This document shows positions 11,139-22,506 of a stretch of 23,869 bases of DNA, piece after piece. The notes beneath the pieces are model-generated. The model did no database searches, was not told the DNA's origin, and saw only the letters and a list, made by a program, of their open reading frames with translations. Location: NCBI GenBank assembly GCA_034698045.1, contig JAQGAU010000790.1, positions 1-23,869 on the forward strand, written 5' to 3'. Every line of letters begins with the position of its first letter. Position 1 is the stretch's first letter. The DNA is from Paramacrobiotus richtersi (taxonomy: Eukaryota > Tardigrada > Eutardigrada > Parachela > Macrobiotidae). A program made the translations under genes and the position numbers.

Positions 11139-11927
11139 GTTCTTTTTTGAAGAACACGGTGACCTTCTGCAGTTTGGACAAAGCTTCATATGCCGATAGT
11201 TGGAAAAATCGATCTGAAAATACGCCAGCTCATAACCGACTGTATCAGCTCGTTTTCATATGCATGATCAAAGTAAACTTCGTTGCAAGTGACATTCGAG
11301 TAGAATCAGTAGATTAACCTTACAGTTACTGTTACTACAACATTAGCACACCATGTTTCACATACGGTAAAGCATGGTACGATTATGTATACACATCTCG
11401 TATAACGCCGAATGATTTGTATTTAACGTATGTTATCAAGTACTAACATATGACGATGCTGAGATGCGAAAAGCTTTGTACATATGTTTGCTAATTTGTA
11501 GGCCAGAGCTGTTGAAATGTATTTTGATAATTATATGCTGTCTGCGCAAGAAATCTGGCGGGCTCCTTTGGTTGTGGAGCCATTCGAAGCTGCGCTGATC
11601 TTCGCGCACTTCCGTACAGTGACTTGACTTATCTCGTTTGCCACGTAGACATGGGCTTACCGGCTGAGGGAGTATGGACGGTGGAAAACCACAAAATAAT
11701 TAATTAGCGGTAATAGTTCAGTACACCGGGTTTATGCAAGATCAGTGTACGTACATGTGCGATTTGCTTATCGCACTTGATCTTCACAGTGAGCCGAGAC
11801 GCTGCATGTGAAATCTTGGATCCGTCATCCGTCACTATTTTTGAGTTGTAAAACCATTTTTGAGAACCTACGTCCTGACTGGAATTCGAGTAACTTTGAC
11901 TATAAATTGCTCCAATACAATATAATT
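11139..11927. other. upstream of the 154-residue gene, no gene seen
   Basis: No supported feature. A TATAAA at 11901-11906 lies only 22 nt before the proposed start codon, too close for a usual TATA box of that start. Confidence 0.4.
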
Positions 11928-13929
11928 ATGGCCAACACAGCCGATCATTTTATCGTGTTTACATTCACATCTGCAAGTATGTTTACGGCGTACAACAAAA
12001 ACAATTACGTTTAAACTTGGCAGCCATGCAACGCTGTATTCCCAAACAGGTAACTTCTGAGTTTTTTCACAGATAATACACCGGATCTGAAGACCATCGG
12101 TGCCGTGATGGAAGTGTTTGGCCTGAATACTCGTGCTCATCTCTTTGATATGGAAGGGACTCCATTCAAAGAAGGCAATCGCCTGTTTATCCCCGGACCC
12201 GAAATTACGGAGGTTGATTTGGCGGACTTGAGGTTCGTTCTTCGAACCAAAATTTCTTTGATTTTTTTTGTTCATTTGTCTGATTTGCATGCTCGAGTTT
12301 GGAGCACTAAAATGCGCAGTTTTGTGAAGCTTTCTTCAGAAAATTTTTCTCGGCCAAAATATTTTTTCGAACAGAATCAGATAATTTAAATTAGCATAAT
12401 TATACGAAGTACCATCCAGAAACGTCGCACTGCATTTATTTTTTTGATCGTCTTGTTTATTTATAAACAGTTCATTAGACGATTTTAATATTAACACCTT
12501 AATTGGTAGCATTTGGTTTGCTGATCGGTAACGTGCTTAAGGCTATATTCCACCCGTTGCTATAACTATTAGTGAAACTAAGACAGCCGCGCGCCTGTAA
12601 TCTTTATACGTAGCTGTTTTGCTATTTTTAATAGTCAGAACATCGATATAGAGTGCCCAACAATCCGTTTGTGCGCGCAACGTCCGGTTATTGCGCAACA
12701 GTTCCGAAAAGTTTAAACACGTTTCCTTCTCAGATAATTCAGCGTTTCATCCAAACTTCTTGAAACTTTCATCACAAATGCACATATATATGACAATCGT
12801 TCTGACCCAGAATTAGCCTGGTACCATGTTTCTGAAATTTTAAAATGAATTTCAAAAATTTTAAAATTCATTTTAAAATTTCAAAAACATATCTCAGGGC
12901 TGAAAGTGGTTCAGAACGATCATCACATATATGTGCATTTATGATGAAAGTTTCAAGAAGTTTGGATAAAATACTGAATTATCTGAGAAGGAAACGTGTT
13001 TAAACTTTTCGCCACTGTTGCGCAGTAACTGGACGTTGCGCGCACAAACGGATTTCTCGACAGTCTATATCCATGTTCTAGTTATTAAAAACAGTAATGC
13101 ACCTGGATGCAACGGTTACAGGTGCGCGGCTGTCTGCAATGGGTGGAAAATCGTCTTAACATGGACAAAATGGCAGTTTAACATTAAATAGCGGGAAGAA
13201 AACAAATTAACAAAATTGTCATATGGAGAAAGAACAAATACAGTATAATACTGAATGGCGGAGAATACTGATTTTTGTACCGATAAAATTTAACGATAAT
13301 TGTAAATTGTGTACGATACGGAACAAACAACAAATAGTATGACCACGCTGTGTTTACTGGCAAACACCCAGATGCTAACATGTTCAAGAAAATAGAACAG
13401 TTAATTAAATGAAAGCATTAATTTTTTTATAGGAATTATATGGTGATTATGTGATCGTATTCCCTTCTTATTCCTAATTTTTTATATGTATAATTGCGAG
13501 AATTCGTTTACATGTAGAACTGTGTGGAAATTAGTCGGTCATTTCTTATATGCTCATTTGTGGGTGATACTGACGGCTTTTGCGATCTGCTGTTTCGTAT
13601 TACATTAAAAAAACCGGTATTCATGTGCAGTCGACGGTTTCGATTTTTGCGCATAATGAGTTTTGGTTTTCAGCGAATTTATGACTGACGTGGATGGCAT
13701 CGTTGAGGTCAGTCGTGGAGGACGGGCGCTGCGACTTCCGGTAGTCCAGCAGCCCGGACAAAACCAGGAAGGCCTGGCTGGTCTGGACGAAGTGGCTGAC
13801 GCCCTGGAGAATCTTTCAGACTTCCTGCCCTCATGGACTGCTCCCGACGCCCTCTGTTCCCGACACTCCTCTGATCTTTTCCGATGTGCAATTAATAATG
13901 CCTATGCCGGCAGTGTCGGTGTTTTTTAA
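11928..13929 (+). CDS. hypothetical protein, 154 residues, three exons
   Basis: I do not recognise this family. The model joins 11928-11976, 12073-12232 and 13674-13929. Donors are GTATGT and GTTCGT; acceptors are TTTTCACAG and GGTTTTCAG. Phases fit at both joins (1 then 2), giving 465 nt. The start is ATG in the context attATGG, opening MANTADHFIVFTFTSA. Across the first join the protein reads TSANNTPDLK and across the second VDLADLSEFMTDVDG. It is acidic, with repeated short acidic helices (GLDEVADALENLSDFLP), and has no signal peptide, membrane helix or metal-site motif. The last 25 residues include two Cys. Exons 2 and 3 are the firmest; exon 1 rests only on phase and splice signals. It is unrelated to the cyclases around it. 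Its 1.4-kb second intron carries the TTAA-flanked foldback element. Confidence 0.5.
12541..13155. mobile_element. TTAA-flanked 615-bp foldback element (piggyBac-type MITE candidate)
   Basis: TTAA occurs immediately on both sides (12537-12540 and 13156-13159). The ends GGCTATATTCCACCC and, reversed, GACGATTTTCCACCC match at 12 of 15. The two arms, about 300 nt each, are near-mirror images. Examples are CCGTTTGTGCGCGCAACGTCC (left, near 12665) and GGACGTTGCGCGCACAAACGG (right, near 13032), and GTTTAAACACGTTTCCTTCT with its complement. They meet at an AT-rich palindrome at about 12836-12887. There is no coding potential. TTAA duplication is the hallmark of piggyBac-like insertion, but the class is inferred from that alone. 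It lies in intron 2 of the 154-residue gene. Confidence 0.75.
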
Positions 13930-15419
13930 CTAGTTTTGTAATCCTTGTAAGGGATTACATCTTATTGCTTTGTAGATCATCTGATCTGTATGTTCTTTCT
14001 TGGAAGTTTATTTTGCAAGGTGCTGGGGAACGAAACTATGGATTGATTGGTGTTTAATTATGTTTAATTAAAAGAGTGTGAGAGCCACCAGTTGTCTACG
14101 TACTGCATCTGGCTGCGTAGAATGATTGCGCACAAAAACATTCACCGACAAGCAAACAGATAGTATAATATAGTGTAATATATGTAGTATAAATATGTAG
14201 TATGATATTAAATTTTATTGGCAATATATTACAATGCTGGAGCTAAAATAACTACGGAAATTATGTCTGTATTAAAAACTGAACCGGAAACAGAAAAGTT
14301 ATGGCCTTCTGGTCACACGAAAGCGCCGTAATACTTGGCAATATTTCCAATATATTGTTCTTTAATTAATAACATAATAATATTCTTTTATCGTATCTTT
14401 AACTGATTGTTATATTTTTCTTTTATGGAGTCTATTAATTCAAACCCTCGAACGATGTAGCAGTTTGGTGATGAGTCTCTAAGCTAACGGAAACGCAAAT
14501 GTCGTAATTCGTATTGACCGGAATCGGGATCGCATAATTATTTCATTTACCGTGTCCATGAGATAAGGGTTTTTCTCGTTTAACAATTGTTGTGCATCAA
14601 CAGGTTAGTTTTACCGTTTGGACACATGCATCAGTTGGATAGATCAATAATGACTTTTCAAGATTCTGTTAAAAGGCCAGTTCACGATGTTGCATACAAA
14701 ATCCAATTACGAGTACGTACGGACATGTACATTAATTTTTGCGTATTACTATCGCAGTCTATATCGGTCAATTTGATTACTTTTTACAGGAATGACCCAT
14801 GAACATTCGGCGGACTAGAGCTTCAGCCTTGCGGAGCATGAGCAGGAATGTCGAACTAAATTAGCAGGCCACAGTATTTACTAAGAACTGTGCAAACTTA
14901 TTCTGACGAGGAGTTACCCAAGGGAAAAAATAAAGAAGAGGAAAACGACGCTAATAAGGAAAACATGAATAGTCCGAAGAAGCAGAAGATGCGTACAGTT
15001 TCCCGGTGGTAATTTAAATTCGGCACGGCCAAAGGATGCCGGGATTATCGCGGAGCGCAGTCATTGTCAGTTCATTGGAAGTCCAGAGAAGGTGTGCAAT
15101 TCAGGTTTTGGTGCTGAGGCAGACATCTCTGCATTGTTCTCCCAGACGGTCTGGCAGTTTAAGGATAATGCTTTCTTGTCGTCTCTTTCGATTTCATTCT
15201 TAATGAATGAAGTTGTTCTTGTGACTATACGTCATAAATCAAGAGAAGTACATAAATCAACAGATTTAGTTACGATGCACATCCGAAGTTGATCTCTTTA
15301 GGCTCGTCAACGCATTTGTGGGTACGATTTGAATGATTATGAAAATAATTCAGCTTTAGATTCAAATCTGCTTTCGGCACATTCTGCTTTGTCTGGTGGA
15401 CTGGTTTCGTTAACCATGC
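13930..15419. other. no clear gene; possible remnants upstream of copy D
   Basis: A short lysine-rich frame (about 14873-15012, plus; segments EELPKGKNKEEENDANKEN and SPKKQKMRTVSRW) and a longer frame to 15292 (segment CNSGFGAEADISALFSQ) were noted. Neither shows a family motif. The extracellular and membrane parts of copy D should lie here if present, but I could not find them. Confidence 0.35.
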
Positions 15420-17472
15420 TTCGGCAGTTTTGGATACAAATTTCAGCTACAATCAACAGCAAGTTTGGGCCAAAGAAGTGGCATGTGTCTAATGTCAATT
15501 CTATGGACGAACTACCGCGACTTATTATGAAATTGCTGGCTAGGGTAAGACTGTGAAATAGGTTTTCAAAGGTCGTCAAGAAGCGGATCAGTACTGACAC
15601 ATTAGAACCAGTGGCTTCCATTACTGTTGATCATAACTCATGTTCATCTGTTACAGTTAGAGCTGGCCTGTCTCATCAAAACGTCAACACGTTTATTGGT
15701 ATTTGCACCGCCTATGACGGTGTATCCCTGTTGACGCTCGACGATTATTGCAAACGTGGATCGCTGCGTGATATGCTGGCCCAGAAGCCAGATCCGGAAC
15801 TGAAAAAGTTGTTCGTGCAAGACCTGCTATTTGTACGCAAACCGACAAACAGTGACACACATGCGCTTCACAAATGCTGATTTTGTAGGGCTTGCGATTC
15901 GTACATGAATCAACGGTGAAAAAGCACGGGTTCTTAACAAGCTCGTGTTGTTTAATTGATGGAAGGTTTACCTTAAACATTTCAAAGCTGGGCCACCGAA
16001 AGGTCACCAAACTGATCAGCGAGTCACAAAAGCCGATAAATTACAACACTCCGGATATATACTGGACAGCACCGGAATGTGTTGTCGAATGAAGCTAACA
16101 CAAAAATGCGACATTTATTCAATGGCCGTCATTTTGGCTGAGGTTTTTATGGGACTTTGATTTTCTTGCTGAATCATGAAGGTACAGTATAATAGCATTA
16201 TCCAGCGATTGCCGTAAGTGTTATCTAGTAATGCACGTGTTTCTAGAGCTGTATGAACAGATTACCATTGTCAAAAATAATTCCTGCCGACCATTTATTG
16301 ATCGTGCCCATATTCCCGAGGAGATTAACCCAGTCCTGCGCAGCTGCTGGCATGTGAAGCCTCGACTTAGACCAACGATTCAGCAAGCCCAGTCGTCAAT
16401 TTTACGGAGACTGAACATTTCCGGTCGGGATAAACTGGTTGATAAGATGATCAAACGCCTGCAAAAGTATGCGGAAGAACTGGAACACCGAGTTCATGAG
16501 CGAACAGTGGAACTGCAGCGGGAACAACAACAGAGCGATTCTTTGCTGCTTTAAGTTTTTGTTTGAGTACGGTCAACGGCAGTTTTCCAGTCACCGTGAT
16601 CGTCACATAACACTTGTCAAACAGTTTAGGTCAATCGTGCACCGGTTAAAATTACGAGAATTCGTCGAAGCTGAAATGTTTGAGAATGTAAAACTCGTTA
16701 GCAACTTTTATGCACAACCAATTACTGAATTCTTTCTTCACAGGCGACCGTTCACTTCAGTGATATCATCGGGTTTGGCGAAATTATCAAAGCTAAAACG
16801 CCGTATAAAGGGGGTACACTTTCTGAGTTGACTTTTGACCAAGTTTTTCATCATTTGATGTCTACAAAGTGGAGGCTATAAACAACTCCTACCTTGTAAG
16901 AACGAAGTTAGTTGTAATCGCAGTGTTTCGAGTGCTGTATTGTTCGTCAGGTTACCAGCGGAATCCCAGTCAGGAGATGATAAGCACGCTATCGAAACAG
17001 CCGATATGGCGTGCCAGCTGATGAAAATCTATAGGAAATGATCAATTTGTCGACATGAAACTGATTTGAGAAACGGGATACATTCAAGCAAGTTTGGGGT
17101 ACACCGTGAACTTGAATGACCTTTTATCTTGACCGGGTGTTGCAGGACCAGTTGCTGCAGGAATTGTTGGTACAAAGTCGCCACGTTATTGCTTGTAAGC
17201 TGTGCCAAAGATCTGTTATTAATGTATTATAATATTGCTGTTTATTGATATATGTTGTGCTTAGATTTGGAGATACGATGAACACAGCAAGCAGAATGGA
17301 GAGCCATGGAGAAGCTGGCAGGATCCATCTTAGCGACCAGAGAGCCGCCTGCATCTTACTCTTACCTCAGTTTGTACTTCTGCCGCTTTGTTTGACATTC
17401 GTAAAAGGAAAGGGCGAAATGCAAACGTTCTGGCTGGAATGGCATCTCAGTATGCTAGACCTTATCTTATAG
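15420..17472 (+). pseudogene. receptor guanylyl cyclase, divergent broken copy (copy D)
   Basis: Plus-strand remnant covering the intracellular half. Pieces: juxtamembrane (KKWHVSNVNSMDELP, near 15475); kinase homology to 15832 (GLSHQNVNTFIGIC, DYCKRGSLRDMLA); 15889-16089 (GLRFVHESTVKKHGFL, YWTAPE); a shifted DIYSMAVILAEVF; 16247-16551 (SCWHVKPRLRPT, then a coiled coil ending EELEHRVHERTVELQ); 16744-16895 (FSDIIGF, then VYKVEAINNSYL after a frameshift); 16951 onward (VTSGIPV, then stops and shift); 17146-17194, 49 nt as in copy B (GTKSPRYCL); 17265-17472 (FGDTMNTASRMESHGE, KGKGEMQTFWLE). Breaks include the frameshift near 16090, the TAA at 16552-16554 and the stops near 16976. The second catalytic Asp is lost (IGD to INN). 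Its kinase domain is closer to the family norm than copy B's, so it came from another subfamily. Confidence 0.8.
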
Positions 17473-17817
17473 CTTTTTTGTCCTTTCAATAGATTGGATT
17501 GGTGCGTCAGCGCGTGCCCGCCAGCATGTGTAACACGTTGGTGGGTTAAAATTTCTTGTGCAGTACTGATGTGCATACTTTATTGATCCAAATAAGCCAG
17601 CAACAAAATCGGAAGTAAAACAGGGCACAGCACATGCCGTACAAAAATCGAACTGGGTTTGAACACTTTTTTGAGTGCGTATGTAATATTTACGGTATGA
17701 CTATTACCTAACAAACAAATATTCAAAAACAAATAAGCAATCATCGCTAACATTTCTTGTCATTCTCTAAAAGGATGCTAGGTGTTCCGAAAAACTAGAG
17801 CATGGTTAGGTAAGTTG
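17473..17817. other. gap between two convergent genes, no gene seen
   Basis: Copy D (plus) and the F-box-like gene (minus) end towards each other here. No terminator-like or repeat structure stands out. Confidence 0.4.
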
Positions 17818-20800
17818 TTAACCGTTTATCAATCCACAAAAATCCGCTGAATTACCGTTGGCATCGATCATGTGTAGAACAAATTTACTGAGAGGCAGAC
17901 CGTCAAAGTTTCTCAAATCCACATTGTCCCAAAAACCATCGGATGTCGCATTTTCAGTCAGTATAATGTGTCTGCAAAGATCAGATTTTGCATCCATAGT
18001 TAATATTCTAATTTTTTTTAACGCCGACGTAAACAGCTTACTGCAGTTTTGTTGGGTATCCATCTACATAGCAGGACCTACGCACCGTACAAGGCCGACC
18101 GCACTTCCGAATAAGTTCCAACCGAAAAGTTGCATAATATTACATTAATTTTGTGCGAAATGAGCGACTGAGATCAATGTACACACTGATCTGCACACCG
18201 ATCTTGGTAAAACGCAGTCGTGTCCCTGTCCAGAAATACACCGACATTTATTCCGGTTAAGAAGACGACCATCGTATCAAAACGCTACCAAAATGAACAG
18301 CTCATACATCGAAAAAACAACCAAAATCACCAAAGTCCAGAAATATGCACTACCTATAAGCGCAGACGGTTTTCCAGGGAGTAATACAGTACCCTAATGG
18401 AACTGAGTCAACTGTCGTACGGCAGTCTGTACTTATTTACAAATCAAAGCGGCGTGGAACCTATGAGGGGATCAGCGCCTGTTTGGTTGTTCCCAGTTAG
18501 GCTGTGTAATTAAGGGATAAGTTCAAAGTACAAGTTAAATCGCTTACCGTTTCAACAGGTTTCTAAACGTTTGCCATCCATCAGGATATGGCAAATTCTG
18601 GACCATACGCGCGTGCAGGTCTTTGAATTGCTCCTTTGCGGCATGGGCGGAAGGAAGAGACTGTTCCAAAGCGTCCATATGGCACCGGAACGTGCTTCGA
18701 GTACCCGCTGCACAGTCTATATCGATGCGGGAAAGCACAACGTCCTTCCAACGTTCGTCTGTTTTTCCGCCATTCTCGAAAATGCATGTACAGAAAGCTC
18801 TTCGGACGGTATAATTAGACAGCAATAATCGCCGGCACAATGGCATGAGAATCGACAGATAATCACAGCGGTGACTGACAGTTTCGTCGTCATAGCGTGT
18901 ACCGAGCTCATATGGAACGCTAGCATTCTTCAGCAAGATTATTGACAGGACGGTTTTTTTCACGCTTAGGAAACTGGAAATCAGTTTCATTACCGGCAAT
19001 GGATAATCCGTCCAGTGAGATAGATTGACTAAAGCTAAGGCTTTCGTGCATTTCTTAACGCACCGATCCAGTAGCAGGCCTATGCAATAGCCTTCGGTAT
19101 CTCGACGTAGCGGGATCTGTGTGCTGATGCAAGTAAAATCCACTGTAATGCATACAAACTGCAGTGAACTTGTCAGTACTGCATTCCATAATGTGCAGAC
19201 CCTGCAAAAGAGCACATCTACAACCAGAAAAATTTAGTTTAACATATATGCTGCGATCGGGCCATACCCGAACAATCTGTTTGGGGTGCTGCCGTAGGTC
19301 ACCGTGTCAAGAAGTACTGTTTGTTGGTATCTGACATGAGTACCCGGTTCTTTCTGCACCGTTTAAGATACAGATTGCTGAATTTACACGCCATCGCCAA
19401 ATTATACAGAATTTAATCTAGAGACCACCGGATTTGTACGTATGGCCTTGAGACGCTTGTTTGTTCCCTCGGACTTTTTGGTTCCGAAATTCCTGAAAAA
19501 CTCGAGATGATAGCACTCAACCGGTAGGCCATAGATTTCTGTCCAGATTAACATGGGGCAAGACTATTTTCGGACCCTCGGCACCGAGCTGTGGGCGTAG
19601 CCGCAATGCTACCGCAGAGACACACCATATGTCAGACTTTGACGTTTCATTTCGTGGACTCAGCAACAAGTTTTTTTATTGACAAAAACACGCAGAAGGT
19701 TGTCATGAACTGTGTTACCATTTTCAGCCAAAGAAAGCTACTACAAACATGTCTGCCGGTCGGGGTCCTTCGGTTATGCAGACGCACTGGAACGGTGAGA
19801 TATTACCACCTCAGGATTCCAGGTCAGACCCAGTTTCTCAGTGTTTACTACAGAAATCTGCGGATTTCTAGAGTTCCATATCAAAGTTTAACCGTTCTTT
19901 GGCGGTTGACTGCAAACGGCCTGAGAAAAAAGTACACTGGCGTGAGTGCTTTCAGACAATACATACACTACCCTAAAACCGTCGCGGGAAAGTTTCTACG
20001 AAATCGTTAATTATGGTACCACGAAAACCAAACCCACCGGCCCCTATCCATTCGCAACGGTTTCTACAGGAAGAGATCATTATGGGCTCACTAACATGCT
20101 TTTGTTCAGATGGCTTGAAAAGTTGTCAAAGCAACGCGATAAAAAATCGCCAGGGTACTGCGTACGGCTTGGACACACGCGAAACCTTGGAACGCTGAAA
20201 CCTCAAAACAATGTTATTCGGGTATAACCCGACCGTAGTGCATATCGAACTGGAATGCTACAGCGTTGTATTTTGTTTTTCTGTCTGAACAATATCAGGG
20301 TGCGTGGTGTCATAGTTCTCCGCTGCTTCAGACCCGTTACTTATGGAAAAAAGGACCGTAGGTCAACTTTTCCGAAGCCTGATCCAAGAAAGTGCACTCA
20401 CTTACTGCGAGAACTAAACGACCGAAGCGACGCAGAACCATAAGCGCTCCCGCCGAAATAAGAACCCATGGCGATTATTTCACACCGCATATCTGCTTGT
20501 TTAATGCAATCCTGTACATATATGCAAGTACCATGTATGCAAGGCAATGGACGATAGCAGCTGGTCTAGGTTACCATCTCGTATGTTCGGGAGCTCGTTG
20601 AGAGTGTATGAACCTTGTCCTAAACCGACAAATGTCTCTTTCTCTTTCTCATTACCAGATATCAATTTGATATTATCAAACGACAAATAGCATTATCCAG
20701 TAAAAAACCCAGATTATAGTATGACCTCTGACGTATTGTATAGTATGACCCCTGAATTCCACTTAGGAAAAACCGACTGCAATATTGCTTGGCATTTGAA

Positions 20801-22506
20801 CCTGAATCAATAACTTAACAAGCTTGCATTTTCGTATGAAATCGCAGCAAGACAGTCCAACAGTGTCTGATAGTCTAAGTTCGAAAATTTACTACTGTTA
20901 GTACCTTTTTGCTCTGAACTGGGAATGCGAGTCCAAATGGTACAGAACTTCGAAAAGGATTTCAGCTGGAAGAACTATGTGCAGGCGATCGCCTTGTTCT
21001 GGAAGAAGACAACATCACAAACACAGTACCACCATGCACATACAGTAGGCTTGCGGAATTAATTTGCATGTATATATATTAATTAAATGCAGTAATACAG
21101 TAAGCACGTACAGATGCATATTACAATAAGCGCTTATATGTCCAGATGCCACTGCACAAGGTGGCTTTTCCAACCGTACCTTCTTGGTTACCCGGCGTTG
21201 GCCGGCAACTTATTCGAGCGTTGGGATTATTACAGAGTCACGGACAGACCTTTATTATTATTATTGTTATTATATAGCACTGTGGTAGCCAAAGCGTCAC
21301 CTTTACATTGTAACATCCTTATAATTCAATGCGTTCCTTACCTGGAGCATGTGAACTCAGAACGGTGAGTTTTTCTGTTTTCTGATTCTCACAGCACTCG
21401 AAAAACCTTAAGAGGGCAGCGGAAATCACATCTTCCCGTCTTGATACAGCCGCCAGAAAATCGTGTCGGTCAACGATACCAACAATCTCCAGAAATACGA
21501 AAACGATGGTATTTTCGCTGATCCGTACGAGAAGGCGATCCTAAGAATTACAGGTATTAAGTCTCAAAACGACCATACTATGAAAACGGTGTCAGATCGA
21601 TCTTGGAACTATACTGTAGTTTCTGTGCGATCAACTCTCCAGTACGTAAATAATTATTACGGTTACGGGAACGGCTACGAACGTATAATTCTCTCGTGAA
21701 TCATGTAAAAAATTCAAAGCCTAATATTCGTACAAATACCAGTTGAAGTGCAATATGCCACTAAAGTGTACTGACTAATAAAGCGTAGCAAATTCACCGA
21801 GTTAAACAATGCATGACATGCGAATAACACGGGTTGCGATTTATTACGTTCGGCCCGGGTAAGAAACCTAGCCCATAAAACCTACGAAGTATGATAACAG
21901 ATCTTGTTCAGTTTGTACCTGGTTCGCTAGACCCAGAAAGCCGGTTTTATCAAAGTTATGGAACGCTCGTGCGATGAACGTAAGGATTCGGCCCTCATGA
22001 ACAGTCTTGAGGGATTTGATCCTCTCCGAAGTTATAACATGCTTTACGAAAGGAATGGCCCCTGATGTACCCAAGGACTGTTCGTTATTTGGTATCTCCG
22101 CCGCGATCTGCCAGTGATGTACAACCTGCTGGTTATTGTTTTCGTCGTCGCCTTCAGTAAAGTTTAGCCGAACATAACATAAGAAGGAATTCTTGCAGGA
22201 GGAATAGCACAGAATCCGACCTGCACGGAATATATACGGTCCGGTTGCTTCATTTCGCAAAGCGACTTGTATAGTTGCAGATTTCTGTGGGATTGTATCT
22301 CGATTAAGCAGGTGATGCTTCCAAACATGTCTAGAATGTATCCAAACAGCGGACTGCTTGGTGCAGTCCAAATCGATAAGTATGTAATCACCTTCGATGT
22401 CCTGAACGTATCCTAAACTCCACACGTCACTTCCTTGGTTGATTATCACAGTATTGGCTAAATTCAGCTGATAACTGTCCCGTTTTCCTCTGGAAAAGTA
22501 CATCAT
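17818..22506 (-). CDS. F-box-like protein, 488 residues, three exons
   Basis: Exons 22506-21933, 19217-18548 and 18040-17818 total 1467 nt with matching phases (1, then 2). The start is the first of two adjacent ATGs. Residues 1-165 form a domain I cannot name. It has VIINQGSDVWSLGYVQDIEGD early, then IQVALRNEATGPYIFRAGR, the pattern of small beta-barrel repeats. Residues about 170-225 look like a weak F-box: RAFHNFDKTGFL joined to DVLFCRVCTLWNAVL, where Cys-Arg-Val-Cys...Leu-Trp-Asn is the core of F-box helix 3. The rest has LRR-like hydrophobic patches (ALALVNLSHWTDYPL) and ends with FDGLPLSKFVLHMIDANG. F-box proteins act as adaptors of SCF ubiquitin ligases; that role is inference. I associate this architecture with a large tardigrade family, from memory. 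The 2.7-kb first intron uses a weak donor (GTCTAG), so the N-terminal exon could belong to a separate gene. Confidence 0.6.
21158..21185. repeat. copy of the foldback arm seen at 11097-11123
   Basis: AAGGTGGCTTTTCCAACCGT here resembles GAGGTGGCTTCGCGAACCGT at 11097, and both are followed by A(C/T)CTTC. Only one arm is present. Confidence 0.35.
21251..21274. repeat. TTA trinucleotide microsatellite
   Basis: About eight tandem TTA units with one TTG interruption. Confidence 0.7.

Larger units (their letters stand above)
19218..21932. other. large intron of the F-box-like gene, content unclear
   Basis: There are several plus-strand frames (19591-20010, 19946-20227, 21463-21699). Some have splice-like borders, for example TTTTCAG before 19728 and GTGAGA after 19796, around a frame reading YYKHVCRSGSFGYADALE. 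None could be joined into a gene or matched to a family. A degenerate gene insertion on the opposite strand is possible. Confidence 0.3.

Noticed and set aside
11901-11906. TATAAA before the 154-residue gene
   Set aside because: Only 22 nt from the start codon, so it would put the transcription start inside the coding region.
15544-15560. Possible 17-nt intron (GTAAGA...ATAG) in copy D
   Set aside because: Far too short to splice; more likely a deletion in a pseudogene.
18571-18828. Plus-strand frames opposite the F-box-like exon
   Set aside because: Antisense shadows of the long minus-strand exon 18548-19217.
19591-20010. 139-codon plus-strand frame
   Set aside because: No recognisable domain, and it crosses several splice-like signals in other frames. 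Not supportable as a gene.
20025-20075. GPYPFATVSTG motif resembling adenylosuccinate synthetase (G-YPFVTSSN)
   Set aside because: The similarity stops after a few residues and the flanking sequence does not match that enzyme.
21463-21699. 78-codon plus-strand frame (NDGIFADPYEKAILRITG)
   Set aside because: Could be an exon ending at GTATTA, but no partner exon or family was found.
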